64,000 bases of DNA from Chloroflexi bacterium HGW-Chloroflexi-4. GTDB taxonomy: Bacteria > Chloroflexota > Anaerolineae > Anaerolineales > Anaerolineaceae. Positions within the stretch are counted from its first letter, which is position 1. Each line of letters opens with the position of its first letter. Below, one piece after another: positions 44,427 through 53,882 of this stretch. The notes beneath the pieces are model-generated. The model had not been told where the DNA came from. It was given only the letters and a program-made list of their open reading frames with translations, and did no database searches. The stretch covers positions 35,075 to 99,074 of the forward strand of contig PHBW01000011.1 in NCBI GenBank assembly GCA_002840715.1, read 5' to 3'. The position numbers and the translations under genes are program-made.

Positions 44427-45281
44427 ATGGATGATTCAATTAAATCACTTTCTGACGTTTCAGGAACAATGTTGATCACTCTCTATTCCAGGGCCAGAGA
44501 AAGCCAGAGTAAAAATCCGATCATCAGCGACCCCAAGGCAGTGGAGATTATTAGTGTCTTCAAAAAGGAACTGGTCGGGTCATCAAATTCCATCCACCAG
44601 AAGATCGTCAACGATTCCTACAATCCAAAATTAGCCGTGACTATGGCGTTGCGCAGTCGCAGGTTTGATCATTATGTACTTGATTTTCTAGCAATTCATC
44701 CAGAAGGCACGGTTATCAATTTTGGCTGCGGTTTGGACACGCGTTTTGACCGCATCGACAACGGCAAAGTCAAATGGTTTGACATAGACTTTGAATCAGT
44801 AATTGAACTTCGTCGTCGTTTCATGACTGAAACCGAACGCCGACAATTCATCTCAGGATCAATTCTTGACGAAGCGTGGATTGCCAAAGTGAAAACTGGT
44901 GGTCCTTATCTAATCCTGGCTGAGGGAGTGTTCATGTATCTTACTGAAGAAAAGGTCAAGGCTTTGCTTTCGATGGTCAAATCCAAATTAGGGTCTTATG
45001 AATTGGTTTGTGAAGTCTCAAACCGTTTTTGGGTCGACAAGATGAACACCAGGTACATGCAGTTTAAATTCAAACACCAATTAGGAATGGAAAGAGGCGC
45101 TGTTTTTTCATTTGGCATCCCCGACAGCCGCAATTTCGAAGGCTGGGACTCAAGTTACAAGTTTATAGAGGAATGGACCTATTTTGATGATGGTGAGAAA
45201 AAATTAGGTTGGTTTAACCTGTTTTCAAAGATCAAGGTGCTTCGCAAGGTGCAGTGGACGGTTCATTATCAGATTGGTTAA
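44427..45281 (+). CDS. LCMT/TcmP-type SAM-dependent O-methyltransferase
   Basis: The 284-residue product carries the family SAM motif INFGCGLDTRFDRI (~95), WFDIDFESVIELRR (~113), and ILAEGVFMYLTEE (~150), which match the leucine-carboxyl-methyltransferase group that includes polyketide O-methyltransferase TcmP. The opening SGTMLITLYSRARESQSKNPI is also typical. These enzymes often methylate carboxylates or hydroxyls of natural products. AAGAGGTG precedes the ATG. It supports a small-molecule product for the cluster. Confidence 0.83.
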   Translation: MDDSIKSLSDVSGTMLITLYSRARESQSKNPIISDPKAVEIISVFKKELVGSSNSIHQKIVNDSYNPKLAVTMALRSRRFDHYVLDFLAIHPEGTVINFGCGLDTRFDRIDNGKVKWFDIDFESVIELRRRFMTETERRQFISGSILDEAWIAKVKTGGPYLILAEGVFMYLTEEKVKALLSMVKSKLGSYELVCEVSNRFWVDKMNTRYMQFKFKHQLGMERGAVFSFGIPDSRNFEGWDSSYKFIEEWTYFDDGEKKLGWFNLFSKIKVLRKVQWTVHYQIG

Positions 45282-45314
45282 GACACCAAAAAACATCGTC
45301 GTAAAAGGACCCTG

Positions 45315-45881
45315 ATGGATACAATGAGTTTCGAAGATTTTAGCAGGCTCTTGCAAGGCGACCGCGGAGAATACTATGCCGGCCGCTGGGAGTATTACAA
45401 GGAAGTGATTGATATTGTCAATGAATTGAAACCGGCATCCGTGCTTGAGCTTGGCTCCGGATCGCACACCATTGTCAAAGGCTGCGATATCATGGTCAAA
45501 CCAGAAGATGATAATTGGGGCAGACCGATCAACCCCATCGGCCGCATCCATTATCATGATGCCACCGAAAAGAACTGGCCGTTTGCCGATAAACAATATG
45601 ACCTTTTCATCGCCTTGCAGGTATGGGAGCATCTCAGCAACAAACAGAGCCGTGCGTTTCGAGAAGCCATGCGCATCTCAAAAGCAGCCATTTTAAGCCT
45701 GCCCTTATGGTGGGATTGCCCCAAAGATAACGCCAATTACCCTGAACACCATCACATTGATGAAGAGCTGATCGCCGATTGGACCTTGAACATCAAACCC
45801 GAAAAAGTAATCAAGATCGCCAGAACCGGAGACCGTGTTAGCAAAGGTCCGCGTATCATTTATTATTGGAAATTCTATTAA
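45315..45881 (+). CDS. Class I SAM-dependent methyltransferase
   Basis: The 188-residue product has the SAM-binding motif VLELGSGSHTIVKG (~42), an acidic/strand region, and DLFIALQVWEHLSNKQSRAF (~97), typical of class I small-molecule methyltransferases of the UbiE/Methyltransf_11 kind. A His-rich loop (EHHHIDEE) near residue 141 may belong to the active site. It is distinct in family from the preceding methyltransferase, so two separate methylations are likely. The gap to the previous gene is 33 bases. Confidence 0.78.
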   Translation: MDTMSFEDFSRLLQGDRGEYYAGRWEYYKEVIDIVNELKPASVLELGSGSHTIVKGCDIMVKPEDDNWGRPINPIGRIHYHDATEKNWPFADKQYDLFIALQVWEHLSNKQSRAFREAMRISKAAILSLPLWWDCPKDNANYPEHHHIDEELIADWTLNIKPEKVIKIARTGDRVSKGPRIIYYWKFY

Positions 45882-45921
45882 TTTCAACGCCAAGTGTTAT
45901 TACGCATTGTGGATGTAAATT

Positions 45922-46209
45922 ATGATTAAACCTTATGAATGCACACAATGTGGTGCAACGGATTTCGATGACATAAGTTTGAATAAAGTTCGCTGTGCCT
46001 TTTGTGGTAGCCAGTTTGCCGTGGCGAAAAAAGAACCCACTTTGTTTATCAATGATGGTGCAAAGGTCGTGTTTGGAAAAACAGCAAATGTCGAAGTGCG
46101 GGGAGATATCCAAATTGAAAAAGGTGCGAACGTTGACATTCAAGGCAAGGTAACCGTGCTTGAAGGTGGAAACCAGCAAGCTTTTCAATTAACCCGAATC
46201 AAAAAATAA
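45922..46209 (+). CDS. Small zinc-ribbon protein with bactofilin-like beta repeats
   Basis: The 95-residue product begins with a zinc ribbon (CTQC at about 8-11, CAFC at about 31-34), closely resembling the one on the pseudokinase at the other end of the cluster. The second half (~47-90) shows short beta repeats (AKVVFGKTANVEVRGDI, IEKGANVDIQGKVTV) of the kind seen in bactofilin or left-handed beta-helix proteins. It may be an assembly or targeting factor. Its start codon lies 40 bases after the methyltransferase stop. It is the last gene before a strong inverted repeat. Confidence 0.65.
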   Translation: MIKPYECTQCGATDFDDISLNKVRCAFCGSQFAVAKKEPTLFINDGAKVVFGKTANVEVRGDIQIEKGANVDIQGKVTVLEGGNQQAFQLTRIKK

Positions 46210-46276
46210 TTTTTCAAAAAACTCATAGAACCCACCATAAACTCTTTCAACCGCTACTCAATAAGTCAATCTTAAA

Positions 46277-46311
46277 GCATAATTCCGGCTGCCGCTCAAC
46301 CGGAATTATGC
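46277..46311. terminator. 12-bp perfect hairpin between the cluster and araA
   Basis: GCATAATTCCGG and its exact complement flank an 11-base loop in the gap between convergent transcription units. No U-tract follows on either strand, so it may work with Rho or as an RNA end-stabiliser rather than as a classical terminator. Confidence 0.55.
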
Positions 46312-46367
46312 ATGTAAAAGGAGAGAAATGTCCCACACATGGGAGCAGATATTGGTAGAGTGAGGTT

Positions 46368-47873
46368 TTATCGGTTTCCGCGCATATGGTAATACGCTTC
46401 GTTCCAGTAAATTTCTTTCTTGAATTCGTTCAATTTGGTGTCCTCATCGATTACCAGCAATTCAATTCCGGCAATATCGGCAAAGTCTTGCATATGTTCA
46501 GATGTCAAATCAAAGCTAAAGCTGGTATGATGTGCCCCGCCGGCGTAGATCCAGGCTGCGGCGGCAACTTTGAGGTTCGGACGCGGAATCCATAAGGCTC
46601 GCGCGACTGGCAGTTTTGGCAGCGGATGGTCGGTTGGCACCACATCCACTACGCTGACCACCATTCTGAACCGATTGCCCATATCCATGATCGAGGCAGC
46701 CACCGCTGGGCCGGTCTTGGAGTCAAAGATCGCGCGTACGGGATCCGCTTTGCCGCCAATTGAAAGCGGTAAAACGTCAATTTTGGGTTTACCGTTGGCA
46801 ATGGATTCATCCACTTCAAGCATGTGAGCGCCGAGAATCTTGTCGCCGGTCGGATGGAAATGGTAGGTGTAATCTTCCATAAAGCTCATGCCTTTGAGCA
46901 GACCTGCACCCATGACCTTCATGGCGCGTACCAGGGCTGAGGTCTTCCAATCGCCTTCAGCCCCAAAGCCATATCCATCACGCATCAACCGCTGCACAGC
47001 CAGACCAGGTAGTTGGGTCAACCCATACAAATCTTCAAAATTGGTGGTGAAAGCCTTAAAACCGCCAGCTTCGAGAAAACTGCGCATGCCGATCTCAATA
47101 CGTGCAGATTCGACCAGTGATTGGTGAGCTTTTCCGCCGGGAAGTAAGGCTGGAGCTACTTCATATTCATCCTGATAGGTCTGCACTAATTTTTTGATAT
47201 CAGCATGGCTGGCTTCATTAACACATTTAACCAAATCACCAACGCCGTAACCATGCACAGCGTAACCGAACTTGATTTGGGCTTCAACCTTGTCGCCTTC
47301 GGTGACGGCCACATTGCGCATGTTGTCGCCAAAACGGGCAAGCTTGGCGCCCTGCCAATCAGCCCACCCAGCGGCAACGCGTGCCCAAACACCCAGGCTG
47401 GCCTGCACCTCAGGGTCTTTCCAATGACCCACCACAACCTTGCGATCTATGCGCAGGCGGCTGCCTATGAAACCGTATTCGCGGTCGCCGTGAGCTGCCT
47501 GGTTGAGGTTCATGAAATCCATATCCATCTCAGCCCAGGGGATCTCGCTGTTATATTGGGTATGCAAATGGACCAGGGGTTTCTTTAATTGGGTCAATCC
47601 GGCAATCCACATTCTAGCCGGAGAGAAAGTATGCATCCAGGTGACCAATCCAATGCATTGATTTGAATTGTTGGCTTCCAAACACAATGCAAGAATCTCT
47701 TCCGAGGTTTTAACAACGGGTTTGAAAACAACTTTTACCGGAATAGCACCGCAGGCATCAAGGGAGGCGGCAATTTCTTTTGAATGTTCAGCCACCTGGA
47801 GTAAAGTATCCGGGCCGTATAAATGCTGACTGCCGGTGATAAACCAGATTTCGTATTGTTTTAGATCAATCAC
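46368..47873 (-). CDS. araA: L-arabinose isomerase
   Basis: An in-frame ATG occurs at 47891, but AAGGAG lies 6 bases before a GTG at 47873, and starting there gives the usual N-terminus [21 protein letters not shown] choose the GTG. The 501-residue length is standard. [32 protein letters not shown] and MEDYTYHF, with the Mn-binding acidic and His residues, identify AraA, which converts L-arabinose to L-ribulose. It is the last gene of the leftward arabinose operon. Confidence 0.95.
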   Translation of the reverse strand: MIDLKQYEIWFITGSQHLYGPDTLLQVAEHSKEIAASLDACGAIPVKVVFKPVVKTSEEILALCLEANNSNQCIGLVTWMHTFSPARMWIAGLTQLKKPLVHLHTQYNSEIPWAEMDMDFMNLNQAAHGDREYGFIGSRLRIDRKVVVGHWKDPEVQASLGVWARVAAGWADWQGAKLARFGDNMRNVAVTEGDKVEAQIKFGYAVHGYGVGDLVKCVNEASHADIKKLVQTYQDEYEVAPALLPGGKAHQSLVESARIEIGMRSFLEAGGFKAFTTNFEDLYGLTQLPGLAVQRLMRDGYGFGAEGDWKTSALVRAMKVMGAGLLKGMSFMEDYTYHFHPTGDKILGAHMLEVDESIANGKPKIDVLPLSIGGKADPVRAIFDSKTGPAVAASIMDMGNRFRMVVSVVDVVPTDHPLPKLPVARALWIPRPNLKVAAAAWIYAGGAHHTSFSFDLTSEHMQDFADIAGIELLVIDEDTKLNEFKKEIYWNEAYYHMRGNR

Positions 47874-47916
47874 TTTGAACTCCTTAATCATTCAAAATAA
47901 AAAAAATCTTTGGCAG

Positions 47917-48558
47917 TTATTGTCCGTAAACCCCTGTATATCGCTGGTGAAGAGATTCAATCTGCTCAGCCGGGATTTCATCCGGCTTGCCGATTTGCAT
48001 TGCCATCCAAACCGTTGCCGCCACATCTTCGGTCATGACGGCTGCTTTTACAGCAGACACGGCATCTTTGCCAATGGTAAAAACGCCATGATTCTTTAGC
48101 AGCACTGCGGGTGAATGTCCAATGCTTTCAAGTACCACCTTGCCGATGGCTTCATCGCCAATCAGCGCAAACCCTCCACAGGGAATGGGACCACCAAATT
48201 CATCTGCAATGGCAGTCAAGACACATGGAATGGGTTTTCCAACTGCTGCAAAGGCTGTGGCATAGCGTGAATGGGTATGTACGATGCCGTTTACATCATG
48301 GCGGTGCTGATAAATGTATAAATGACTCCAGGTATCAGAAGAGGGTTTGCAAGTCCCTTCAACTACCTTGCCTGCCATATCAAGAACCACCATATCCTCT
48401 GCGCGTAATTTCTCAAAAGGTATACCGCTGGGCTTGATTACCATCATGCCGGAATCAACATCTCTGGTACTGACATTTCCGCTCGTCCATGCTACCAGGT
48501 TGTTTTTTGGTAATTCGCGATTCATTTCAACTAATTCTTGTTTAAGTTTTTCAAGCAT
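47917..48558 (-). CDS. araD: L-ribulose-5-phosphate 4-epimerase
   Basis: The product has 213 residues of the class II aldolase fold. SGNVSTRD is the phosphate-binding region, GIVHTHSRYATAFA supplies zinc-binding His residues, LLKNHGVFTIG the third, and the ending RYTGVYGQ is characteristic of AraD. It converts L-ribulose 5-phosphate to D-xylulose 5-phosphate. A strong AAGGAG precedes the ATG. It sits between the kinase and isomerase genes. Confidence 0.93.
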   Translation of the reverse strand: MLEKLKQELVEMNRELPKNNLVAWTSGNVSTRDVDSGMMVIKPSGIPFEKLRAEDMVVLDMAGKVVEGTCKPSSDTWSHLYIYQHRHDVNGIVHTHSRYATAFAAVGKPIPCVLTAIADEFGGPIPCGGFALIGDEAIGKVVLESIGHSPAVLLKNHGVFTIGKDAVSAVKAAVMTEDVAATVWMAMQIGKPDEIPAEQIESLHQRYTGVYGQ

Positions 48559-48592
48559 GTGTTGCTCCTTACATCGAATACCATTTTTTAAA

Positions 48593-50194
48593 TTACTTCA
48601 TCGAGTCTATAGCGGCTCGTTCAATTGCAAGTCCGTATTTATAACGTTCCATGAAGACAGCAAAACCTTCAACGTCTTTTGGATCTGGTGTAATGGTTTT
48701 GCCATTTTGATTAGTGAACACTTTCTTGTTGAGGAAGGCTTCCAATGGTTCCCCGCCGGCATTGTTCAACATGTAGGAAGCCAGCAAAGCGATCCCCCAG
48801 GCGCCCCCTTCACCTGCGGTCTCCATCACAGCCACAGGCACGTTCATTGCCGCAGCCATGATTCTTTGTCCCACGTCCCTCGTCTTGAAAAATCCCCCAT
48901 GCCCCAGGACCTGGTCAACTTTTACTTTTTCCTGCTCAAACAAAATGTCCAACCCAACTTTCAACGCGCCCAAAGAAGAGAAGAGATGCACGCGCATGAA
49001 ATTCGCCAGATTGAAACGGCTTTCGGGAGTTCGCACAAACAGCGGACGCCCCTCTTCGAAGTGAGTGATATGCTCACCGGAGAGGTAGTTATAAGCCAGC
49101 AAATTGCCGCCATCGGCATCGCCTTGAAGCGCTTTTTGGTAAAGCAGTTCAAACAATTTATTCTGGTCAATCTCAACACCCAGCAATGTGGTAAATTCTT
49201 GAAACAGCCCGATCCATGCATTGAGATCTGAAGTGCAGTTGTTGCAGTGCACCATGGCCACAGGTTTGCCGGTGGGTGTCGTGACCATATCGATTTCAGG
49301 AAACAACCTGGAAAGTGCTTTTTCGAGCACGATCATGGCAAAAACGGATGTTCCCGCAGAGACGTTGCCAGTGCGCTGGGCCACACTGTTGGTCGCCACC
49401 ATACCCGTGCCGGCGTCTCCTTCCGGTGGACAGAAAGGAATCCCGGCTTTGAGATTTCCGGTTGGATCAAGCAATTTGGCGCCAGGTTCGGTCAACGTAC
49501 CAGCTGCCTCACCTGCTGTCAACACCTTTGGCAGGATCGTTTCAAGTGTCCAATCAAAATCAAGTGTTTTAACCATTTCGTTAAACAACTTAATCCTGGT
49601 GACATCATAGTTGTTAATGGTGCTGTCAATTGGGAACATACCCGAGGCTTCACCCACACCCAACACCTTCTGCCCGGTGAGCTTCCAGTGCACATAACCT
49701 GCAAGTGTCGAGAGAAAGCGGATCTCTTTAACATGTGATTCTTGATTCAAGATCGCCTGATAAAGATGAGCAATGCTCCAACGCTGCGGTATATTGAAAC
49801 CGAACAGTTGGGTTAATTGCCGTGACGCCTCTTCAGTCATGGTATTGCGCCAGGTGCGAAAAGGCTCGAGCAGGTTTTCGTCTTTATCAAAAGCCATATA
49901 ACCGTGCATCATGGCACTGAAACCGATGGCGCCAATCGTGTTTAACTGCGTGCTGTAATTATTCAGTACTTCTTCAGAAAGTTTTCGATAGCAATCCTGC
50001 AAGCCATTCCAAATATCATCCAGACTGTAGGTCCAGACACCATTTTCATAACGGTTTTCCCAATCATGGCTGCCTGATGCAATGGGAGTGTGATCCTCGC
50101 CAATCAACACAGCCTTGATGCGGGTTGATCCGAATTCGATGCCTAATACAGTTTTTCCGTTAGCGATTGCGTTTTGGATGGCTTGTTGATTCAT
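48593..50194 (-). CDS. araB: FGGY-family ribulokinase (AraB-type)
   Basis: I use the ATG at 50194; a TTG 12 bases upstream is in frame but overlaps the GAGGT site. The 533-residue product has the FGGY N-terminal motif [15 protein letters not shown] and C-terminal region [21 protein letters not shown]. Its place with araD and araA shows it is the L-ribulokinase. It belongs to the FGGY branch that is not closest to E. coli AraB and is distinct from the kinase near position 4000. Confidence 0.85.
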   Translation of the reverse strand: MNQQAIQNAIANGKTVLGIEFGSTRIKAVLIGEDHTPIASGSHDWENRYENGVWTYSLDDIWNGLQDCYRKLSEEVLNNYSTQLNTIGAIGFSAMMHGYMAFDKDENLLEPFRTWRNTMTEEASRQLTQLFGFNIPQRWSIAHLYQAILNQESHVKEIRFLSTLAGYVHWKLTGQKVLGVGEASGMFPIDSTINNYDVTRIKLFNEMVKTLDFDWTLETILPKVLTAGEAAGTLTEPGAKLLDPTGNLKAGIPFCPPEGDAGTGMVATNSVAQRTGNVSAGTSVFAMIVLEKALSRLFPEIDMVTTPTGKPVAMVHCNNCTSDLNAWIGLFQEFTTLLGVEIDQNKLFELLYQKALQGDADGGNLLAYNYLSGEHITHFEEGRPLFVRTPESRFNLANFMRVHLFSSLGALKVGLDILFEQEKVKVDQVLGHGGFFKTRDVGQRIMAAAMNVPVAVMETAGEGGAWGIALLASYMLNNAGGEPLEAFLNKKVFTNQNGKTITPDPKDVEGFAVFMERYKYGLAIERAAIDSMK

Positions 50195-50259
50195 GCTGGT
50201 GTTCAACCTCAGAGTCTTTCTTATTGTGTGTAAAAAAGATATATAAATTTCTACACCGG

Positions 50260-51204
50260 TTACTTGTCGGTTATATCAATAACGGAACTCGAGAAGAGTC
50301 GTGTGCCAGTTTCAACGCTGACCATGATGTAAAAACCATTCACATCATTTGGTGTGTTGACGGTAGTGGTCCATTCCGTGGTCTTAAGAGGGCTGGTTAA
50401 TGGTGCTGCAACACTGCCGGGATCCTTATAAAAGCCGTAGAGGATGCCGTCAGTTCCGACCACAGGCGGAGGACCAACATGCAAAGCAGAGGGATAATCG
50501 CTGGGATTATACGCCTGCCAGTTGAATTCCAACCCTGTGTCGGTACGTTTTGCATCTGCAAGAGTTAATGCAACTTCGTTTAATCCAACGATGGCGTTTG
50601 CAGGAGACAAAACCAAGCCTTCCACTTCAGTAACGATTGGATACTGCAAATCGGTTTCTACCGCATCAAGATCAACTTCCAATTCTACTGATACTTGAGT
50701 CGCAGTTTTATCATAGTAGTTATATTGACCTGTCACATAGTTGATATCAACCAGCAGTTTAGATTTTGGTTCAACCTGAGCACCCTTACACTCAACGTAA
50801 ATCAGTTGGGTCTGAGGTTCAGCCTCGGAACCTGCGGTGTAACCTTTGATCTGAAAACCCGGCGCGATATAATGCCCGCCAGTGCTTACAAAAACAGTAT
50901 CGCAATTAATAGATTCGCCGCTTCCTGTTTTGAGTACTGCGGGTTGTCCGGCGACCGCCTGCATGGCACTCCACTCGGCAGTTTCATTGAGAATACTGAG
51001 ATCAATACGCAAATCTCCAGATTCTGAAAGGCTAACATTGGTAGGTCTTAGAATCCAACCCTGTGCAAAACTCTGTTCATTGCCGCAACCCCACCCACGA
51101 TCCTGGGGATCACATTCTGGAATAACCACAAATCCGGCAGCGTAAAGAATGTAAACAAGCAAGCAGGCCACAATTGGGATTATTAAAGGTTTTATTATTC
51201 GCAT
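50260..51204 (-). CDS. Membrane-anchored extracytoplasmic protein of unknown function in the arabinose operon
   Basis: The 314-residue product has one N-terminal membrane helix (~5-25) and a secreted, beta-rich remainder. Cys residues occur at [12 protein letters not shown] (~30-41), NCDTV and VECKG, suggesting disulfides outside the membrane. [18 protein letters not shown] resembles DUF4352-like Ig domains but I do not recognise a family with confidence. Its position between a fused permease and araB in a tight operon suggests a role in arabinose capture or transport, possibly with the permease's own extracellular domain. Confidence 0.6.
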   Translation of the reverse strand: MRIIKPLIIPIVACLLVYILYAAGFVVIPECDPQDRGWGCGNEQSFAQGWILRPTNVSLSESGDLRIDLSILNETAEWSAMQAVAGQPAVLKTGSGESINCDTVFVSTGGHYIAPGFQIKGYTAGSEAEPQTQLIYVECKGAQVEPKSKLLVDINYVTGQYNYYDKTATQVSVELEVDLDAVETDLQYPIVTEVEGLVLSPANAIVGLNEVALTLADAKRTDTGLEFNWQAYNPSDYPSALHVGPPPVVGTDGILYGFYKDPGSVAAPLTSPLKTTEWTTTVNTPNDVNGFYIMVSVETGTRLFSSSVIDITDK

Positions 51205-51240
51205 TCGCTTAGTCCTTCTCTCATAACCTCGTACACGAAA

Positions 51241-52800
51241 TTATTTGCTCTCAAAACGAGGAATGATCTCATCAATTAAGGCAATCACCTTCCAATAATC
51301 AGGAGGAGTATCCGTGCCGCCATTTACAGCCTTGACTGTCTTTACCTGGCCTTCGTCTGCAATCGTCAGGAAGAATGTATAACACTGCCCGCAAGGTTCA
51401 TGCTCTGTTGAATACAGCGTATCACTAAACCATCCGAGTTCATTGATCCCTGCAAGCAGCTTGTTCACATCATCAGGAGTGACCTGTTTGTCAAGTTGGT
51501 CAGAACCTTCTGTGGCTGTAATCTTTCCATCTGGATAAATAGCATACAGTTCATCCACGCAACTGCCGCCGCCATTGTGTTCATAGACGATCAGAGCACC
51601 GTCTTCAACAAGGACGGCCGCCTCTTCCTGTCTGAAGGGTTTTAATTCACATTTGGTTGGGATATTCGGCATGAAGGCTTCAACACCCACGCTGAACAAC
51701 AACATGCCAACGACAGCCACACCTGCATAGATCAAAGGTTTGCGGTTTCGCCGCAGCGTGTCGCCAATTCCTTCTTTTTGCTTGAGTACATTTCCGGCAC
51801 GCATTTTTTGAGAAGCCAAAAAGCTTTGAATACCGATAAAAATCAGGGTAAGCGCGCCAACCACGATATTCGTCCACCAGGAACTGAGTGTGCCGTTGAA
51901 CTGAATCAAGGTTTGAGTGACGCCCAAAACGAGAACACCAAACAATGTGCCGATCATATAACCTGAACCGCCGACCAGCATTGTGCCACCCATGACCACC
52001 GCAGCGATCACGGTTAACTCAAACCCGGAGGCATATAACCCATGGCCTGAACCCACATAGACATTCAAGGTCAAACCAGCCAAAGCAGAGCAAAAACCGG
52101 CAAGTGTATAAACCAGCACCTTGGTGCGATTGACAGGCAGGCCCATCAGCCGGGCAGATTGTTCATTACCGCCAATAGCATAAATGGTTCTGCCAAAACG
52201 GGTATAGTGTGCTATGTAGGTTGCGAGCACCAGAATTACAAAAGCGATAATCACAAGGATCGAGATGTAAGCACCTTCTTTGGTTTCAGGATTGCTCAAT
52301 CCGGGTATCAATATTTTAGTCTGCGAAAGCAACTTATAAACACGGTTATCAACTGCGATGGCATCATCACTGATGAAAAAGCACAATCCGCGGGTAAACC
52401 ACAAACCAGCCAGTGTGGCAATAAATGGCTGCACTTTCATATAGGTAATGAAGGTGCCGAGGATCGTGCCAAGGGTCATACCCATCAGGAGCATAAGGGC
52501 AAAGACCAATATGGGGTTCATCCCTTCGCGGATTAACGCAGAAGCCGCAACAGTGGTCAAAGCCACCACACCGCTGACCGAGAGATCTATCCCGCCGGTC
52601 AGAATGACAAAGGTTCCGCCGATGGCAGCGATCAGAATAAATGGAGAGGTTCGAAAGAGGTTGAGAAATACCTGAGGATCCCTCATGCCCTGATAGAAAC
52701 CGGCTCCAACAGTATAAGCAAGGATAAATAAGACTGCCGTCGCAAAAACAGGGATGAATTTACGATTGGCAATGAAGAATCTGGTTAAGTTTGCTTTCAT
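51241..52800 (-). CDS. Sugar ABC transporter permease (YjfF-like) with fused C-terminal extracellular domain
   Basis: The product has 519 residues where YjfF-type permeases have about 330. Residues 1-~340 are the BPD_transp_2 permease with the EAA-like AIGGNEQSARLMGLPV loop and VVMGGTMLVGGSGYMIGT. Then come a basic linker, an additional membrane helix (~352-372) and a ~140-residue domain with Cys in KCELK, SCVDEL and CGQC. By inside-positive charge the tail should lie outside the membrane. Such an extension is unusual for this permease family. Its start overlaps the end of the upstream permease gene by 4 bases. Confidence 0.85.
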   Translation of the reverse strand: MKANLTRFFIANRKFIPVFATAVLFILAYTVGAGFYQGMRDPQVFLNLFRTSPFILIAAIGGTFVILTGGIDLSVSGVVALTTVAASALIREGMNPILVFALMLLMGMTLGTILGTFITYMKVQPFIATLAGLWFTRGLCFFISDDAIAVDNRVYKLLSQTKILIPGLSNPETKEGAYISILVIIAFVILVLATYIAHYTRFGRTIYAIGGNEQSARLMGLPVNRTKVLVYTLAGFCSALAGLTLNVYVGSGHGLYASGFELTVIAAVVMGGTMLVGGSGYMIGTLFGVLVLGVTQTLIQFNGTLSSWWTNIVVGALTLIFIGIQSFLASQKMRAGNVLKQKEGIGDTLRRNRKPLIYAGVAVVGMLLFSVGVEAFMPNIPTKCELKPFRQEEAAVLVEDGALIVYEHNGGGSCVDELYAIYPDGKITATEGSDQLDKQVTPDDVNKLLAGINELGWFSDTLYSTEHEPCGQCYTFFLTIADEGQVKTVKAVNGGTDTPPDYWKVIALIDEIIPRFESK

Positions 52801-53882
52801 GTCGCCACATCCTTCTTGGGCGAAGTAATCCGCCTGAAAAAGTTGCGAACCTGTTCTGAGTAAAGCAGCAGTACCAAAATAACGACCACACCTTTGATGG
52901 TCAAAACTGCATTCGCCGGCACACCAATGGCATACATGGAGGTCGTGGTTGCCTGCATAACGAGTGCACCAATTACACTGGCAAATAACGAGAAACGACC
53001 GCCTACCATGAGCGTTCCACCAATGACCACAGCCAAGATGGCGTCCAACTCAAGTGCAGCCCCAATATTGTTGGCGTCTGAGGTTTTAATGTTGGCGCTA
53101 GCCAGAATGCCAGCCATGCCTGCGAAAAGTCCGCAGATGGTGTATGCCAGCAGTTTTATTTTCTTTTCATCAATGCCGCTGAAGAAACTTGACCTGGCAT
53201 TCACGCCCACAGATTCAATAAAGAGACCAATTGAAGTTTTGCGGGTGAATATCCAGAGCAGCACAAACACCACAACCACTATATATAATGGAAACGGAAG
53301 CACCGCCCAGCCGTTACCGATAAACGCATAGGGCTCATAAAAAATCTGAATGCGAATGCCGTTCGTGATCAGTTGTGCAATGCCGCGGCCTGCGATCATC
53401 AAGATCAAGGTAGCCACCATGGGTTGGATTTTGGCATAGGCCACCAGCAATCCATTCCACAAGCCGCAAAGGGCAGAAATAAACAGGGTGACCAACAACA
53501 CCGCCCATAATGGGGCATAGGTGAAGTTGGGATCGCTGACCAATTTCTGCAGGTTCTCTGGCAGTTCTTTGGCCATGACATAGGGGTTCATCATTAAAGC
53601 CGCCACGGAGGCAGAAATGGCCATTACGGCACCAACAGAAAGATCCACGCCACCGGTCGCAATCACCAGCGTCATACCCAGTGCCAAAAGGATGACAGTT
53701 GATCCGCTGCGAAGAATGTCAATCAAATTCCCATATATATTGCCATCTCTGATTTCGATATTGAAAAAGCCTCGCACGAATATCAGATCAAAAATTAAAA
53801 CTAAAGCCAGGGCAATAATTGGAAAAACAAGCTTGCTGTCGGATATCTTCCTCAAACTGAGGGAAACTTTATTCTGTGTCAT
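52797..53882 (-). CDS. Sugar ABC transporter permease (YtfT-like)
   Basis: The product has 361 residues and about eight to ten membrane helices of the RbsC/YtfT group. GGVDLSVGAVMAISASVAAL and VIGGTLMVGGRFSLFAS are family motifs, and GVNARSSFFSGID is the ATPase-contact loop. Two non-identical permeases in one system are typical of the E. coli galactofuranose importer YtfQRT-YjfF and relatives. Here the setting with araBDA indicates arabinose, perhaps in furanose form. It overlaps both neighbours by 4 bases. Confidence 0.9.
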   Translation of the reverse strand: MTQNKVSLSLRKISDSKLVFPIIALALVLIFDLIFVRGFFNIEIRDGNIYGNLIDILRSGSTVILLALGMTLVIATGGVDLSVGAVMAISASVAALMMNPYVMAKELPENLQKLVSDPNFTYAPLWAVLLVTLFISALCGLWNGLLVAYAKIQPMVATLILMIAGRGIAQLITNGIRIQIFYEPYAFIGNGWAVLPFPLYIVVVVFVLLWIFTRKTSIGLFIESVGVNARSSFFSGIDEKKIKLLAYTICGLFAGMAGILASANIKTSDANNIGAALELDAILAVVIGGTLMVGGRFSLFASVIGALVMQATTTSMYAIGVPANAVLTIKGVVVILVLLLYSEQVRNFFRRITSPKKDVAT

